From Shinella zoogloeoides (GTDB taxonomy: Bacteria > Pseudomonadota > Alphaproteobacteria > Rhizobiales > Rhizobiaceae): DNA of 64,000 nt. Where the stretch lies: assembly GCF_022682305.1 (NCBI RefSeq), contig NZ_CP093528.1:3903501-3967500 (forward strand). Reading direction: 5' to 3'. Positions 37,129-47,478 of this stretch are shown one piece after another; the first letter of the stretch is position 1, and every line of letters starts with the position of its first letter. Under the pieces are notes generated by a model. It worked only from the letters and a program-made list of their open reading frames with translations, ran no database searches and had not been told where the DNA came from. A program made the position numbers and the translations under genes.

Positions 37129-37761
37129 CTAAGGTTTTTGCGAAAGATTCGACAATTCGAGCACAACGGAATCTTGCTCGACGATACTGGCATGTTTTAC
37201 CAGATCGAATCTCCACCGACCAAGCGCTTTATCGATCTCCCGCTGGTAATCCCGGCCTTTGTGCAGGAAAAACCGAAGGTCCGCATTACGTTCGGCCCAG
37301 GGAAGACCGAACTCCATCAGGAGATCAAGATCCGCCAGGGCCCGCGCCGAGATCGCATCGCACCGCTCGATGATCGCCGGAGCCTCCTCGATACGGATCG
37401 CATGAACCGAAGCACGAGCGCCCGTTTCCAGTATGGCTCGCCTTAGGAAGGCTGCCTTCTTGTTGTTGCTTTCGACCAGATGAACCCAACCATCTCCAAT
37501 GCCGGCCAGCAGAATTCCGGTGACGATGCCCGGAAATCCTCCACCGCTTCCCAGATCGACCCAATTGCGGGCGCCGGGATGAAGCGCAAAAATCTGCGCA
37601 CTATCGACGATATGCCTGTTCCAGGTCTCCGCCAGGGTCGACGGCGCGACGAGGTTGATCGTCTTCGCCCATTTCTGGAAGAGGGCGACGAAGGTGTCGA
37701 GCCGGTCTTTGGTTTCACGTGAAACATCGAGGTGGCTCAACGCGCGCGGGAAGGAACTCAT
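37129..37761 (-). CDS. rsmG: 16S rRNA (guanine527-N7)-methyltransferase
   Basis: The 210-residue RsmG (GidB) binds SAM with [11 protein letters not shown] (68-78) and has the conserved [19 protein letters not shown]. Its loss gives low-level streptomycin resistance in other bacteria. The start overlaps the mnmG stop by 4 bp. Residues 13-17, VSRET, are encoded by a perfect parS site, so the coding sequence doubles as a partition site. Confidence 0.96.
   Translation of the reverse strand: MSSFPRALSHLDVSRETKDRLDTFVALFQKWAKTINLVAPSTLAETWNRHIVDSAQIFALHPGARNWVDLGSGGGFPGIVTGILLAGIGDGWVHLVESNNKKAAFLRRAILETGARASVHAIRIEEAPAIIERCDAISARALADLDLLMEFGLPWAERNADLRFFLHKGRDYQREIDKALGRWRFDLVKHASIVEQDSVVLELSNLSQKP
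37712..37725. other. parS site inside rsmG
   Basis: Perfect palindrome GTTTCACGTGAAAC, the conserved bacterial ParB-binding site. It is read as Val-Ser-Arg-Glu-Thr in rsmG. Confidence 0.92.
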
Positions 37762-39647
37762 GCGTTTGCGGTCCGCTGTGTCTGGCCGGTGGGAAGGCGC
37801 TTAAGATGGGCAAGGAGAAGCGTGAGCGCTGCCGGCGTCATGCCGTCCACGCGCGCCGCCTGCGCGAGATTGGATGGACGAGCGACAGTCAGCTTCTGAC
37901 GCAGCTCGATAGAAAGCCCCGGTAGCAGGCTGAAATCGAAATCGTCGGGAATCCGGCGCTCCTCCTCCCGTCGCGCCTCCGAGATGTCCGCCTCCTGCCG
38001 GTTCATATAAACCGCATAGCCGGCCTCAATCTCGACAGCTTCACTGACACGAAGGGAGAACCCACCAAGCTCTTGCGGCCAAATCCTTGCCAAACGGGCA
38101 TAGTCAATATCGGGATAAGCGAGAAGATCGTAGGCGCTACGGCGAACGCCGTCCTGATTGATCCGGATGCCATGCGTCCCCGCTTCGTTTGGAGACAGCT
38201 TCAAAGCCTGGAGTTGATCGCGCGCCGCCTGCATTTCATCCGACCATGCCATGAACCTATCCCGACGCCTGGTCGCAACCAGGCCAAGCTCGATACCGAG
38301 TGGCGTCAGGCGCACATCCGCATTGTCCGCCCGCAGGGACAGGCGGTACTCAGCCCTCGAGGTGAACATGCGATAGGGTTCCGTCACGCCTCGTGAGGTC
38401 AAGTCATCAATCATGACGCCAATATAGCTGTCCGTACGGCTGAAGATGTGCCCCTCACCATTCCCGGCGCAGCGCGCCGCGTTCAGCCCGGCTACCAGCC
38501 CCTGTGCCGCCGCCTCCTCATATCCCGTCGTGCCGTTGATCTGGCCCGCGAGGAAGAGACCAGGCTGCCGCTTTACTTCCAGCGTCGCGGAAAGCTCGCG
38601 AGGATCGACATGGTCGTACTCAATCGCATAGCCCGGTTGCAGAATGGAAACCCGCTCCAGGCCCGGAATGGTTCGAATAAATGCGTCCTGTATGTCAGCG
38701 GGGAGGGACGTGGAAATGCCGTTCGGATAGACTGTGTCGTCATCCAGGCCTTCCGGCTCCAGGAAAATCTGGTGGCCGTCCCGCTCGCCAAATTTGACGA
38801 TCTTGTCTTCGATCGAGGGGCAGTAACGCGGGCCGACGCCTTCGATCTGTCCCGAATACATCGCGGACTTGCCGATATTTTCCTCGATGATGCGGTGAGT
38901 CACCGGTGTCGTCCGCGTCACGCCGCATTCGATCTGCGGCGTGGTGATCCGGTCCGTCATGAACGAGAAAGGAACTGGCTCTTCATCCGCAGCCTGGCGG
39001 CCGACGGCGGACCAATCGATCGTGCGACCGTCAAGCCGGGCGGGCGTGCCCGTCTTCAAGCGTCCAAGCCTTAGCCCGAGCCGCTCGAAGGTCGCTGACA
39101 GGCCCATCGACGGTTCCTCTCCGACGCGCCCGGCTGGAATCTTTTCGTTTCCGATATGAATAAGGCCACGCAAAAAGGTACCGGTCGTAATAACAATCGC
39201 TCGGCATGCAAGCCGGCGGCCATCCTTAAGAACAATCCCGGAAATTACATTGCTCTGGAAATCGATATCGAAAGCGTTTCCTTCGACAATATCGAGATTC
39301 GCAATGGCCGCAATTTCAGCCTGCATGGCTTCACGATAGAGACGCCTGTCAGCCTGGGTGCGAGGGCCACGAACCGCCGGCCCCTTTCGCCGATTGAGCA
39401 AACGGAACTGTATACCGGCACGGTCGGCCACGCGTCCCATCAACCCATCGAGCGCATCGACCTCACGGACAAGGTGACCCTTGCCGAGACCGCCAATGGC
39501 TGGATTACAGGACATCACGCCTATCGTTGCCGCCTTATGCGTAACCAATGCCGTTCGCGCACCGATCCGGGCAGCCGCAGCCGCAGCCTCGACGCCGGCA
39601 TGCCCGCCGCCAACCACAACCACATCATAATCCATGATATCCGCCAT
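37758..39647 (-). CDS. mnmG: tRNA uridine-5-carboxymethylaminomethyl modification enzyme MnmG
   Basis: The 629-residue FAD protein, working with MnmE, modifies the wobble U34 of several tRNAs. GGGHAG (13-18) binds [24 protein letters not shown] and [19 protein letters not shown] are signatures. The C-terminal helical domain binds MnmE and tRNA. AGGTAGGT precedes the ATG. mnmE lies 66 bp upstream on the same strand, with two parS-like sites in the gap. Confidence 0.97.
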   Translation of the reverse strand: MADIMDYDVVVVGGGHAGVEAAAAAARIGARTALVTHKAATIGVMSCNPAIGGLGKGHLVREVDALDGLMGRVADRAGIQFRLLNRRKGPAVRGPRTQADRRLYREAMQAEIAAIANLDIVEGNAFDIDFQSNVISGIVLKDGRRLACRAIVITTGTFLRGLIHIGNEKIPAGRVGEEPSMGLSATFERLGLRLGRLKTGTPARLDGRTIDWSAVGRQAADEEPVPFSFMTDRITTPQIECGVTRTTPVTHRIIEENIGKSAMYSGQIEGVGPRYCPSIEDKIVKFGERDGHQIFLEPEGLDDDTVYPNGISTSLPADIQDAFIRTIPGLERVSILQPGYAIEYDHVDPRELSATLEVKRQPGLFLAGQINGTTGYEEAAAQGLVAGLNAARCAGNGEGHIFSRTDSYIGVMIDDLTSRGVTEPYRMFTSRAEYRLSLRADNADVRLTPLGIELGLVATRRRDRFMAWSDEMQAARDQLQALKLSPNEAGTHGIRINQDGVRRSAYDLLAYPDIDYARLARIWPQELGGFSLRVSEAVEIEAGYAVYMNRQEADISEARREEERRIPDDFDFSLLPGLSIELRQKLTVARPSNLAQAARVDGMTPAALTLLLAHLKRLPTGQTQRTANA

Positions 39648-39659
39648 ACTTACCTACCT

Positions 39660-39673
39660 GTTTCACGTGAAAC
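39660..39673. other. parS site between mnmG and mnmE
   Basis: Perfect GTTTCACGTGAAAC in the short intergenic gap, 12 bp upstream of the mnmG start codon. A mismatched copy lies 28 bp further on. Confidence 0.92.
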
Positions 39674-39701
39674 GTTCAAAGCGACTCGCACACGTTGCAC
39701 T

Positions 39702-39715
39702 GTTTCACGTGAATC
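39702..39715. other. parS-like site next to the mnmE stop codon (one mismatch)
   Basis: GTTTCACGTGAATC has one arm mismatch. It is the exact reverse complement of the variants at 16068 and 46037, so the same variant recurs three times. It overlaps the last two bases of the mnmE gene. Confidence 0.7.
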
Positions 39716-41039
39716 ATTTCCCTATGCAAAACTCGGAGAAGATAACGTCCAGAAGATGCTCGACATCAACCCGCCCCGTTACCCGACCTAGCGCTTGTCC
39801 CGCCAGTCGCAGGTGCTCTGCTTGTATGTCCAGTTCCCCGGACTGCATGTCCAGCGCCGACGCGATATGCGTCCGCACAGCTTCGAGATTCTGCGCATGG
39901 CGCTGGCGTGTCGGCAGGGACAGAGCGCTGCCCGTCTCCATATCTGGGAGATAGCTCGCCACCAGATCGAGAAGCTCAGGTACACCTTCCCCCGTCTTCA
40001 CCGAAATCATAGCATCTATGCCCGCGTCACGCAAAGTCGCGGGCAATAGATCGGCTTTCGTCCGTATTCGAATAACCGGACCGGCATAATCACCCAGCAT
40101 CTCTTTCCAGTCCGCCGCAGGGTCATCCGACAGAAGCAAAACCAAGTGGGCCAGTGCCATGGAGAGCTGCGTGCGACGAATGCCTTCCCGTTCGACAACG
40201 TCCTCGGTTTCGCGCAAACCCGCTGTGTCATAAAGACGGACGGCAAAGCCGGAAAGATCCAGATCGACATGAAGGACATCCCGAGTCGTCCCCGGAATAT
40301 CCGTCACAATAGCAACGTCCCGACGCGCCAGGTGATTGAGAAGGCTTGATTTTCCAGCATTCGGTGGGCCAGCGATCACGACATGCAAGCCGTCACGCAG
40401 AATTTCCCCCGTTCGCGCACCTGCAAGATGGTTAATGATTTCCTGTTCCAAGGTGCGCATGTCATTCCATATGGAACCGGCAACGGATCCTGGAACGTCA
40501 TCTTCGTCGGCGAAATCAAGCTCTGCCTCGATCATAGCGCGACCGTGCGTCAATCGTTTCGACCACGACTCATAAAGCCGCGACAGGCCGCCGGATGCCT
40601 GTTCGGCCGCAAGGCGGCGTTGCATCTCCGTCTCAGCCGCGATGAGATCCGCGAGACCTTCGATCTCCACAAGATCCATTCGCCCATTCGTAAAGGCGCG
40701 GCGAGAGAATTCCCCAGCCTCTGCCGCGCGAAGACCTTCCAGCGATCCCAGAGCGGCCAGAACCGCTTTTACCGTTGCGCGACCGCCATGGATCTGCAGC
40801 TCCGCACAATCCTCACCGGTAAAGGAATTGGGAGCGGGGAAGAACAGTACGAGGCCGTCATCCAGCCTCTCACCATCGCGGTTTCGAATCGAAAGTAGAG
40901 AGGCCCGGCGGGCCGGGGGAACAGAACCGCAAAGCTGCTCGACAGCTGCCCGGCTTTCCGGCCCGCTCAGGCGTATTACCGCCACACCAGAGGGTAAGCC
41001 GCCGCTGGAAAGAGCAAAAATAGTATCCGTCGTGTCCAT
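39714..41039 (-). CDS. mnmE: tRNA uridine-5-carboxymethylaminomethyl modification GTPase MnmE
   Basis: The 441-residue GTPase partners MnmG. An N-terminal tetrahydrofolate-binding domain (SSGGLPSGVAVIRLSG) is followed by helices and an inserted G domain with GPPNAGKSS (224-232), DIPGTTRD and DTAGLRET. It ends FCIGK, the conserved CxGK tail whose cysteine is typical of the family. The ATG gives MDTTDTIFALSSG. rho lies upstream behind its own terminator. Confidence 0.97.
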   Translation of the reverse strand: MDTTDTIFALSSGGLPSGVAVIRLSGPESRAAVEQLCGSVPPARRASLLSIRNRDGERLDDGLVLFFPAPNSFTGEDCAELQIHGGRATVKAVLAALGSLEGLRAAEAGEFSRRAFTNGRMDLVEIEGLADLIAAETEMQRRLAAEQASGGLSRLYESWSKRLTHGRAMIEAELDFADEDDVPGSVAGSIWNDMRTLEQEIINHLAGARTGEILRDGLHVVIAGPPNAGKSSLLNHLARRDVAIVTDIPGTTRDVLHVDLDLSGFAVRLYDTAGLRETEDVVEREGIRRTQLSMALAHLVLLLSDDPAADWKEMLGDYAGPVIRIRTKADLLPATLRDAGIDAMISVKTGEGVPELLDLVASYLPDMETGSALSLPTRQRHAQNLEAVRTHIASALDMQSGELDIQAEHLRLAGQALGRVTGRVDVEHLLDVIFSEFCIGK

Positions 41040-41103
41040 TGCGTTACCGTTTCGAGATCGAATCGATAGTTTTTGTTTCGGATTAGAATCGAATCCGTTC
41101 GCT

Positions 41104-41137
41104 CAAAAGAAAATGGTCCCGCCGAAAGACGGGACCA
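41104..41137 (-). terminator. Terminator after rho
   Basis: Stem TGGTCCCG / CGGGACCA (8 bp, 8-nt loop) followed on the minus strand by TTTTCTTTT. Confidence 0.85.
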
Positions 41138-41165
41138 CCCATTCTGTGCAGCTCGGCGAAACCGG

Positions 41166-42431
41166 TCAGGTGTTCATCGAATCGAAGAAGTCGCCGTTGT
41201 TCTTCGTCTGCTTCAGCTTGTCGATCAGGAACTCGATCGCATCGGTCGTGCCCATCGGCGCGAGGATGCGACGGAGAACGAAGATCTTCTGCAGGTCCTG
41301 GCGCGGCACGAGGAGGTCTTCCTTACGCGTACCGGACTTGAGGATATCCATAGCGGGGAAGATGCGCTTGTCGGCGACCTTGCGGTCCAGCACGATTTCC
41401 GAGTTGCCGGTACCCTTGAACTCTTCGAAGATGACTTCGTCCATGCGGCTGCCGGTATCGATGAGGGCCGTGGCGATGATCGTCAGCGAGCCGCCTTCCT
41501 CGATGTTACGCGCCGCGCCGAAGAAGCGCTTCGGGCGCTGCAGGGCGTTGGCGTCGACACCACCGGTGAGGACCTTGCCGGAGGACGGAACGACCGTGTT
41601 ATAGGCACGGCCGAGGCGCGTGATCGAATCGAGCAGGATGACGACGTCGCGGCCATGCTCGACGAGACGCTTTGCCTTCTCGATGACCATCTCGGCGACC
41701 TGTACGTGGCGCGTGGCCGGTTCGTCGAAAGTGGAAGACACCACTTCGCCCTTCACCGAGCGCTGCATGTCCGTCACTTCTTCCGGGCGCTCGTCGATGA
41801 GAAGAACGATGAGATAGCATTCCGGATGGTTCGCCGTGATCGAATGGGCGATGTTCTGCAGCAGAACCGTCTTACCCGTGCGCGGCGGGGCGACGATCAG
41901 CGCGCGCTGGCCCTTGCCGAGCGGCGCGACCAGGTCGAGGACGCGCGGCGAAAGATCCTTCGAGGTCGGAATATCCAGTTCCAGCTTGAAGCGCTCGTTC
42001 GGATAGAGCGGCGTCAGGTTGTCGAAATGGACCTTGTGACGGATCTTTTCCGGATCGTCGAAATTGATCGTGTTGACCTTGAGAAGGGCGAAATAACGCT
42101 CGCCCTCCTTCGGGCCGCGGATCGGGCCTTCGACCGTATCGCCGGTCTTCAGCGAGAAGCGGCGGATCTGGGAGGGCGAGATGTAGATGTCGTCCGGGCC
42201 GGGCAGGTAGTTCGCATTGGCCGAGCGCAGGAAGCCGAAACCGTCCTGCAGCACTTCCACGACGCCCTCGCCGATGATCTCGACATCCTGCGAGGCCAGC
42301 ATCTTCAGGATGGCAAACATCAGTTCCTGTTTGCGCATCGTGCTCGCGTTCTCGACCTCGAGCGATTCGGCGAAGGCGAGGAGGTCGGTCGGAGTCTTGT
42401 TCTTGAGGTCTTGTAGCTTCATTTCGGCCAT
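41166..42431 (-). CDS. rho: Transcription termination factor Rho
   Basis: The 421-residue hexameric RNA helicase has an N-terminal Rho-N helical domain ([20 protein letters not shown]), the RNA-binding cold-shock domain ([20 protein letters not shown]), and an ATPase core with [25 protein letters not shown] and RLGRAYN. The length is standard. A second ATG three codons in (MKLQDLKN) could be used. It ends on an intrinsic terminator before mnmE. Confidence 0.97.
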   Translation of the reverse strand: MAEMKLQDLKNKTPTDLLAFAESLEVENASTMRKQELMFAILKMLASQDVEIIGEGVVEVLQDGFGFLRSANANYLPGPDDIYISPSQIRRFSLKTGDTVEGPIRGPKEGERYFALLKVNTINFDDPEKIRHKVHFDNLTPLYPNERFKLELDIPTSKDLSPRVLDLVAPLGKGQRALIVAPPRTGKTVLLQNIAHSITANHPECYLIVLLIDERPEEVTDMQRSVKGEVVSSTFDEPATRHVQVAEMVIEKAKRLVEHGRDVVILLDSITRLGRAYNTVVPSSGKVLTGGVDANALQRPKRFFGAARNIEEGGSLTIIATALIDTGSRMDEVIFEEFKGTGNSEIVLDRKVADKRIFPAMDILKSGTRKEDLLVPRQDLQKIFVLRRILAPMGTTDAIEFLIDKLKQTKNNGDFFDSMNT

Positions 42432-42617
42432 GAATGGTCCATGCTGGTAATCGTCGGGATGGAAAAAGGCGTGCGGGTCAGGGACGAACTGCGCGGGGAT
42501 GGGTGCAGCTCACTGAACGAAGACACATGCCACGAAAGATGAGATGGGCGGAAAATAGCGGTTCCCGCGCCGCCTCGCAAGGGGGAGAGCGAATTTCGTC
42601 CGTTTTGTCGCGCCCGG

Positions 42618-43157
42618 TCAGAATGGTTTGACGACGACCATGATCACGATGAGGATCATCAGCGCCGCTGGAGCCTCGTTCCAGATGCGCCATTGGCGGC
42701 CGGTTCGCACGTTGCGGTCCTCCGCAAAGGCCCGCACTGCACGGCCGTAAAACTCGTGTACGCCGGAAAGCAGAATAACAAGGAGGAGCTTGGCATGCAG
42801 CCATCCGCCCTGAAAACCATAAACGGACCAGGCGAGATAGAGGCCAAGCAGCCAGGTAAGCCCCATGGCCGGCCGCATGATGGTACGGTAGAGCCGCCGT
42901 TCCATCACCTTGAAGGTTTCCGACTGAGCCGAACCCGGCGGCGCGTCCGTGTGATAGACGAAAAGCCGCGGCAGGTAGAGCAGCCCCGCCATCCAGGAGA
43001 TGACGGCGAGGATGTGCAGCGCCTTCACCCAGAGGTAGAGGTCACCGGGCGGATAGAGGATCAGCAGGAAAGCCGCGAGCGCGAAGACGGCAAGCACGAT
43101 GCCCGCGCGCATGCGCGCCCTGCGTCCCGCCGTCTCATCCGTCTGCTTCTCGCTCAC
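42618..43157 (-). CDS. hemJ: Protoporphyrinogen oxidase HemJ
   Basis: The 179-residue membrane protein of the UPF0093/HemJ family is the oxygen-independent protoporphyrinogen oxidase used where HemG and HemY are absent. [19 protein letters not shown] and RLFVYHTD include the conserved histidine of helix two. Four to five helices are visible. The start is GTG overlapping the hemE stop by 4 bp (GTGA), so it is coupled to hemE in one haem operon. Confidence 0.92.
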   Translation of the reverse strand: MSEKQTDETAGRRARMRAGIVLAVFALAAFLLILYPPGDLYLWVKALHILAVISWMAGLLYLPRLFVYHTDAPPGSAQSETFKVMERRLYRTIMRPAMGLTWLLGLYLAWSVYGFQGGWLHAKLLLVILLSGVHEFYGRAVRAFAEDRNVRTGRQWRIWNEAPAALMILIVIMVVVKPF

Positions 43158-44188
43158 CGGCTTTCACCGCGCACGCGAGCCACCAGCCGCGTGACATGCT
43201 CGGGATCGGCCTGCGGTGTGATGCCGTGGCCAAGATTGAAGATCAGCGGCCCGTTGCCAAGCGCCTGGAGGATGGCATCGACGCCTTCATCAAGCGCCTT
43301 GCCACCGGCGACAACCCGCATCGGATCGAGATTGCCCTGCACCGGCCCATCCTTCTGCAGTTCGACGGCAAAAGGCAGCGGGACCGACCAGTCGAGACCG
43401 ATGGCATCGGCCCGCGTCTCCTGACGATAGGATTTCAGTTGCAGGCCCGCGCCCTTGGCGAAGGCGATGATCCTGGCAGCGGGGCGACGTGCCTTCACCG
43501 AATCAACGATCCTCCGCACGGGGCGCACGGCGTAATCGGCAAATTCCTTCTCACCGAGCACGCCTGCCCAGGAATCGAAGATCTGCACCGCATCGGCGCC
43601 GGCATCGATCTGCGCCACCAGATAATCAGCGGAAAGATCGGCAAGCACGTCGAGCAGACGCGTGAAGGCCTCCGGCTCCCGATAGGCGAACAGCCGCGCG
43701 GGGGCCTGGTCCGGCGTTCCATGTCCCGCGATCATATAGGTCGCAACCGTCCAGGGCGCGCCGCAGAAGCCGAGCAGCGCCGTTTCCTCGGGAAGGGACT
43801 GCCGGATGCGGCCAACCGTTTCTATGACCGGCCTGAGATGATCCCGAACGCCATCCCCTTTCAGAGCGAGGATGCCGTCCACGTCGATCGGGTCGAGCCG
43901 CGGTCCATGACCCTCCTCGAAGCGGACATTCCGGTGAAGCGCGTCGGGTATGACGAGGATATCGGAAAAGAGGATTGCCGCATCGAAGCCGTAGCGGCGG
44001 ATCGGTTGCAAGGTGACTTCCGTCGCCAGCTCCGGCGAATAACAGAGATCGAGGAAACTTCCCGCTGCCGCGCGTGTCGCACGGTATTCCGGCAGATATC
44101 GTCCTGCCTGTCTCATCAGCCAGAGGGGAGGGGGAAAAACCGTCTTGCCATTCAGGACATCGACGATCTTCCGGTTTTTCGCAGCCAC
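43154..44188 (-). CDS. hemE: Uroporphyrinogen decarboxylase
   Basis: The 344-residue haem enzyme converts uroporphyrinogen III to coproporphyrinogen III. The N-terminal [20 protein letters not shown] is the family signature, with the substrate-anchoring arginines; [14 protein letters not shown] is the second. The start is GTG, with GGGAG about ten bases upstream. It borders oriC, as in Caulobacter and Sinorhizobium. Confidence 0.96.
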   Translation of the reverse strand: MAAKNRKIVDVLNGKTVFPPPLWLMRQAGRYLPEYRATRAAAGSFLDLCYSPELATEVTLQPIRRYGFDAAILFSDILVIPDALHRNVRFEEGHGPRLDPIDVDGILALKGDGVRDHLRPVIETVGRIRQSLPEETALLGFCGAPWTVATYMIAGHGTPDQAPARLFAYREPEAFTRLLDVLADLSADYLVAQIDAGADAVQIFDSWAGVLGEKEFADYAVRPVRRIVDSVKARRPAARIIAFAKGAGLQLKSYRQETRADAIGLDWSVPLPFAVELQKDGPVQGNLDPMRVVAGGKALDEGVDAILQALGNGPLIFNLGHGITPQADPEHVTRLVARVRGESR

Positions 44189-44409
44189 CGAGGGGTTCTC
44201 CCAATCATGAAATAATCTCTTTTAAAGAGGTTTCTATTTCTTAGAGTCGGTGACTATCAAGGATTAAATCCTCTCCACAGATTGCAGGTCTCCGGCAGGT
44301 GCGTGTGGAAAAGGCATGGACTACCAGGCTATTTTGAACCACGAACGGGGGGAACCGGATTCTCCATTTGGAATCAAGTAGATTCGAGCCGGTCAAGGAC
44401 ATCATGGCT

Positions 44410-44418
44410 TGTGGATAG
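44410..44418 (-). other. DnaA box, one mismatch
   Basis: TGTGGATAG on the plus strand, i.e. CTATCCACA on the minus strand, one base from the TTATCCACA consensus. Confidence 0.65.
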
Positions 44419-44457
44419 GCTGTGGAGCGGCGCGACACTATGCCATCGGCGTGAGTC

Positions 44458-44466
44458 TTATCCACA
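44458..44466 (+). other. DnaA box, perfect
   Basis: TTATCCACA, the high-affinity DnaA consensus, directly after a GAGTC methylation site. Confidence 0.85.
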
Positions 44467-44594
44467 TGCGGGCCGAATCCCTCTCCCGCTGTTTGCCGAT
44501 TGTGGAAAAAGCGGCACTTATCCTCTTGCCTCCTCGCCCCTCCCGCTTTTAGCTCACCGTTGTCCCGGGCCATCAACAGGGGGCGGAGGATATT

Positions 44595-45416
44595 GTGGAA
44601 AGCACCAAAAACTACTTCCATCTGCACCTCATTTCGGACTCGACGGGCGAGACCCTGATCGCGGCGGGACGGGCGGCGGCGGCGCAGTTCCAGTCCTCCC
44701 AGGCGCTGGAACATGTCTATCCGCTGATCCGCAATCGCAAGCAGCTCATGCCCGTGCTCGATGCCATCGACGGCGCGCCGGGCATCGTGCTCTATACGGT
44801 GGTCGACCGGGAGCTTTCCGAAATCATCGACCAGCGCTGCCGGGAGATGGGGGTGCCTTGCGTTTCCGTGCTGGAGCCGGTGATCGATCTCTTCCAGTCC
44901 TATCTCGGCGCGCCATCGCGCCGCCGGGTGGGCGCGCAGCATGTGATGAACGCGGAATATTTTGCGCGCATCGAGGCGCTCAACTTCACGATGGATCATG
45001 ACGACGGGCAATTGCCGGCCGACCTGGAGGAGGCCGATGTCATCCTTATTGGGATCAGCCGCACCTCGAAGACGCCGACGAGCATCTATCTGGCAAACCG
45101 CGGCATCAAGACGGCCAATGTGCCGATCGTGCTTGGCGTACCGCTGCCGGATCGACTGTCGATGGCCGTCAGGCCCCTGGTCGTCGGCCTGATCGCGACC
45201 ACCGACCGCATCGCCCAGGTGCGGCAGAACCGGGTGCTCGGCCAGACGCAGGATTTTCGCGGCGACGACTATATCGACCGGGCGCAGATTTCCGAGGAGC
45301 TGAAATATGCCCGCGCCATCTGCGCGCGCCACAACTGGCCGATCATCGATGTCACCCGCCGGTCCATCGAGGAAACGGCTGCGGCCATCGTTGCCCTTCG
45401 CCCCAAGCTCCGCTAA
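44595..45416 (+). CDS. ppsR: Pyruvate, water dikinase (PEP synthase) regulatory kinase/phosphorylase
   Basis: The 273-residue DUF299 protein, first gene of the origin-flanking RP001 family, has the N-terminal motif ISDSTGETL (13-21) and the nucleotide-binding [18 protein letters not shown] from about residue 153. Characterised members phosphorylate and dephosphorylate PEP synthase or pyruvate phosphate dikinase with ADP and Pi. The target here is not in the window. It uses a GTG start with GGAGG upstream and is followed 25 bp later by maf. Confidence 0.92.
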   Translation: MESTKNYFHLHLISDSTGETLIAAGRAAAAQFQSSQALEHVYPLIRNRKQLMPVLDAIDGAPGIVLYTVVDRELSEIIDQRCREMGVPCVSVLEPVIDLFQSYLGAPSRRRVGAQHVMNAEYFARIEALNFTMDHDDGQLPADLEEADVILIGISRTSKTPTSIYLANRGIKTANVPIVLGVPLPDRLSMAVRPLVVGLIATTDRIAQVRQNRVLGQTQDFRGDDYIDRAQISEELKYARAICARHNWPIIDVTRRSIEETAAAIVALRPKLR

Positions 45417-45441
45417 CCCGAAAGGGTAACGGGAGAATTCC

Positions 45442-46038
45442 ATGACGTCGCTGATCCTTGCCTCGCAAAGCCCCTTCCGCCGCATGCTGATGGAAAATGC
45501 CGGTCTGGCGTTCCGGGCGCAGGCGGCTGAAATCGATGAGCGCGCCGCAGAGGCGGCGCTTGCCGAACGTAATCCCACACCGCAGGAGGTTGCGGTGGCG
45601 CTCGCTATTGAGAAGGCGCGCGATGTGGCCGAACGCAATCCGGGCGCGCTCGTCATCGGTTCGGACCAGACGCTTTCCCTCGAAGGCCGCGTGTTCCACA
45701 AGCCGGCCGACATGGCGGAAGCGAAGGGGCACCTGACGACGATGTCCGGCCGGACCCATTCGCTCAATTGCGGTGTCGCGCTGCTGCGCGACGGCGAAAC
45801 CTTGTGGAGCCATATCTCTGTCGCCCATATGACGATGCGCCCTTTGTCGGAAGCCTTCATCGACCGTCACCTCGCGCGAGTCGGGATGCGGGTTCTGGCG
45901 AGCGTCGGGGCCTATCAGCTCGAGGGAGAGGGCGTGCAGCTCTTCGAGCGGATCGACGGCGACTACTTCACCATCCTCGGGCTGCCGATGCTTCCCTTGC
46001 TGGCTAAACTTCGCGATCTGGGTGCTATCGATGCATGA
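45442..46038 (+). CDS. maf: Maf family nucleoside triphosphate pyrophosphatase
   Basis: The 198-residue protein has [17 protein letters not shown] at the N-terminus and [12 protein letters not shown], the two Maf signatures. Maf proteins hydrolyse noncanonical or canonical nucleotides; the substrate subtype is not certain. It is sometimes called a septum formation inhibitor. GGGAG precedes the ATG. The 3' end overlaps aroE by 8 bp. Confidence 0.9.
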   Translation: MTSLILASQSPFRRMLMENAGLAFRAQAAEIDERAAEAALAERNPTPQEVAVALAIEKARDVAERNPGALVIGSDQTLSLEGRVFHKPADMAEAKGHLTTMSGRTHSLNCGVALLRDGETLWSHISVAHMTMRPLSEAFIDRHLARVGMRVLASVGAYQLEGEGVQLFERIDGDYFTILGLPMLPLLAKLRDLGAIDA

Positions 46039-46891
46039 TTCACGTGAAACATTCGTCCCCCACGCCTTTGTCACGGGCTATCCCGTCAAGCATTCCCGTT
46101 CGCCGCTTATCCATGGCTATTGGTTGGAAACGCTGGGGCTTGAAGGGTCCTACACGCGGCAGGAGATTACGCCGGAAAATTTCGCCGGCTTTGTTTCCGG
46201 GCTTAAAAGCGGAGAATCCGGCTTTGTAGGCGGTAATGTCACGATCCCGCACAAGGAAACAGCCTTCAAGCTGGCCGACTGTCCGGACGCTCTCAGCGAG
46301 GAGCTTGGCGCATCGAACACCCTCTGGATGGAGGATGGCCGGCTTCATGCGACGAACACCGACGGCTACGGCTTTCTTGCCAATCTGGATGCCGCCGCGC
46401 CGGGCTGGGATAGAACGGACCGGGCCGTCATCCTGGGGGCGGGGGGCGCCAGCCGGGCCATCATTCAGGCGGTGCGGGACCGCGGCATTGGGGAAATCCA
46501 TGTGGTCAACCGCACCGCCGCCCGCGCGCAGGAACTGGCCGACCGTTTCGGACCCAAGGTGCACGCCCACGCCATGGGGGCGCTTGCCGAGGTCTCGAAA
46601 GGCGCGGGGCTTTTCGTCAATACCACCTCGCTCGGTATGGACGGCGACGCCGCCCCGGATTTCGACTTCTCGCCGTTAGCCTCCGGCGCGTTGGTGACGG
46701 ATATCGTCTATGTACCGCTCATCACGCCGATTTTGCGTCAGGCGCAGGATCAGGGCTTTGCCGTCGTCGACGGGCTGGGCATGCTGCTGCACCAGGCCGC
46801 ACCCGGTTTCGAGAAATGGTTCGGCAAAAGGCCGGTCGTCGATGCGGAGCTTCGCCGGCGGATCCTTGCGGATATGGAGGCGCATCGATGA
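46031..46891 (+). CDS. aroE: Shikimate dehydrogenase
   Basis: The 286-residue enzyme reduces 3-dehydroshikimate with [22 protein letters not shown] binds shikimate, NVTIPHKE contains the catalytic lysine, and GAGGASRAI binds NADP. The ATG giving [13 protein letters not shown] is chosen. Residues 3-6, SRET, are encoded by a parS-like sequence. It overlaps maf by 8 bp and coaE by 4 bp, so the genes are in one rightward operon. Confidence 0.95.
   Translation: MHDSRETFVPHAFVTGYPVKHSRSPLIHGYWLETLGLEGSYTRQEITPENFAGFVSGLKSGESGFVGGNVTIPHKETAFKLADCPDALSEELGASNTLWMEDGRLHATNTDGYGFLANLDAAAPGWDRTDRAVILGAGGASRAIIQAVRDRGIGEIHVVNRTAARAQELADRFGPKVHAHAMGALAEVSKGAGLFVNTTSLGMDGDAAPDFDFSPLASGALVTDIVYVPLITPILRQAQDQGFAVVDGLGMLLHQAAPGFEKWFGKRPVVDAELRRRILADMEAHR
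46037..46050. other. parS-like site at the maf/aroE junction (one mismatch)
   Basis: GATTCACGTGAAAC, the same variant as at 16068, 1.5 kb right of oriC. It is read as Ser-Arg-Glu-Thr at the start of AroE. Confidence 0.75.
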
Positions 46892-47478
46892 TCGTGCTTG
46901 GCCTTACCGGATCGATCGGAACCGGAAAGTCGACCACGGCCGCGATGTTCCGCGATCTCGGCGTGCCGGTGCACGATGCCGATGCGACGGTGCACGATCT
47001 CTATCGTAACGAGGCCGTCGCGCCGGTCGCGGCACATTTTCCCGAGGCGCTGTCAGATGGCGCCATCGACCGCAAGGTGCTCTCGGCGGTGCTTGCCCGT
47101 TCACCGGAGCGGTTCGGTGAGCTGGAGGCGATCATCCATCCGCTCGTACGGGCGCGGGAAGCGGCCTTCATCGATGCCGAACGGCGGAAGGCATCGCCGC
47201 TCGTCGTGCTTGATATTCCACTGCTTTATGAAACCGGCGGGCAAACGCGGGTGGACAAGGTGGTTGTCGTGACCTGCGATCCCACGGTTCAGCGCGAGCG
47301 TGTCCTGTCCCGCCCCGGCATGACGGAGGAGAAGCTCGCCCTCATTCTGTCGCGTCAGATGCCGGATACGGAAAAGCGCCAACGGGCCGATTTCCTCATC
47401 GATACCGGCAACGGGCTTGAAGCGGCGCGGAAACAGGTGGAAGAGATAACCGCGAAACTGACGGAGCAGCGGAACTGA
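46888..47478 (+). CDS. coaE: Dephospho-CoA kinase
   Basis: The 196-residue enzyme performs the last step of coenzyme A synthesis. The Walker A motif [12 protein letters not shown] is at 5-16, and DIPLLYETG and [14 protein letters not shown] are CoaE signatures. The ATG overlaps the aroE stop by 4 bp (ATGA), and its own stop shares one base with the dnaQ start. Confidence 0.95.
   Translation: MIVLGLTGSIGTGKSTTAAMFRDLGVPVHDADATVHDLYRNEAVAPVAAHFPEALSDGAIDRKVLSAVLARSPERFGELEAIIHPLVRAREAAFIDAERRKASPLVVLDIPLLYETGGQTRVDKVVVVTCDPTVQRERVLSRPGMTEEKLALILSRQMPDTEKRQRADFLIDTGNGLEAARKQVEEITAKLTEQRN

Larger units (their letters stand above)
44189..44594. other. Chromosomal replication origin (oriC), candidate
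   Basis: The 406-bp gene-free gap between hemE and the PEP-synthase regulator is where Cori lies in Caulobacter, and S. meliloti has its oriC next to hemE. An AT-rich stretch (44205-44270) is a likely unwinding site. There is one perfect DnaA box, one single-mismatch box and TGTGGAAAA sequences at 44304 and 44501. Six GANTC methylation sites fall between 44244 and 44479, far more than expected by chance. Genes on the two sides point away from it. Confidence 0.85.
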
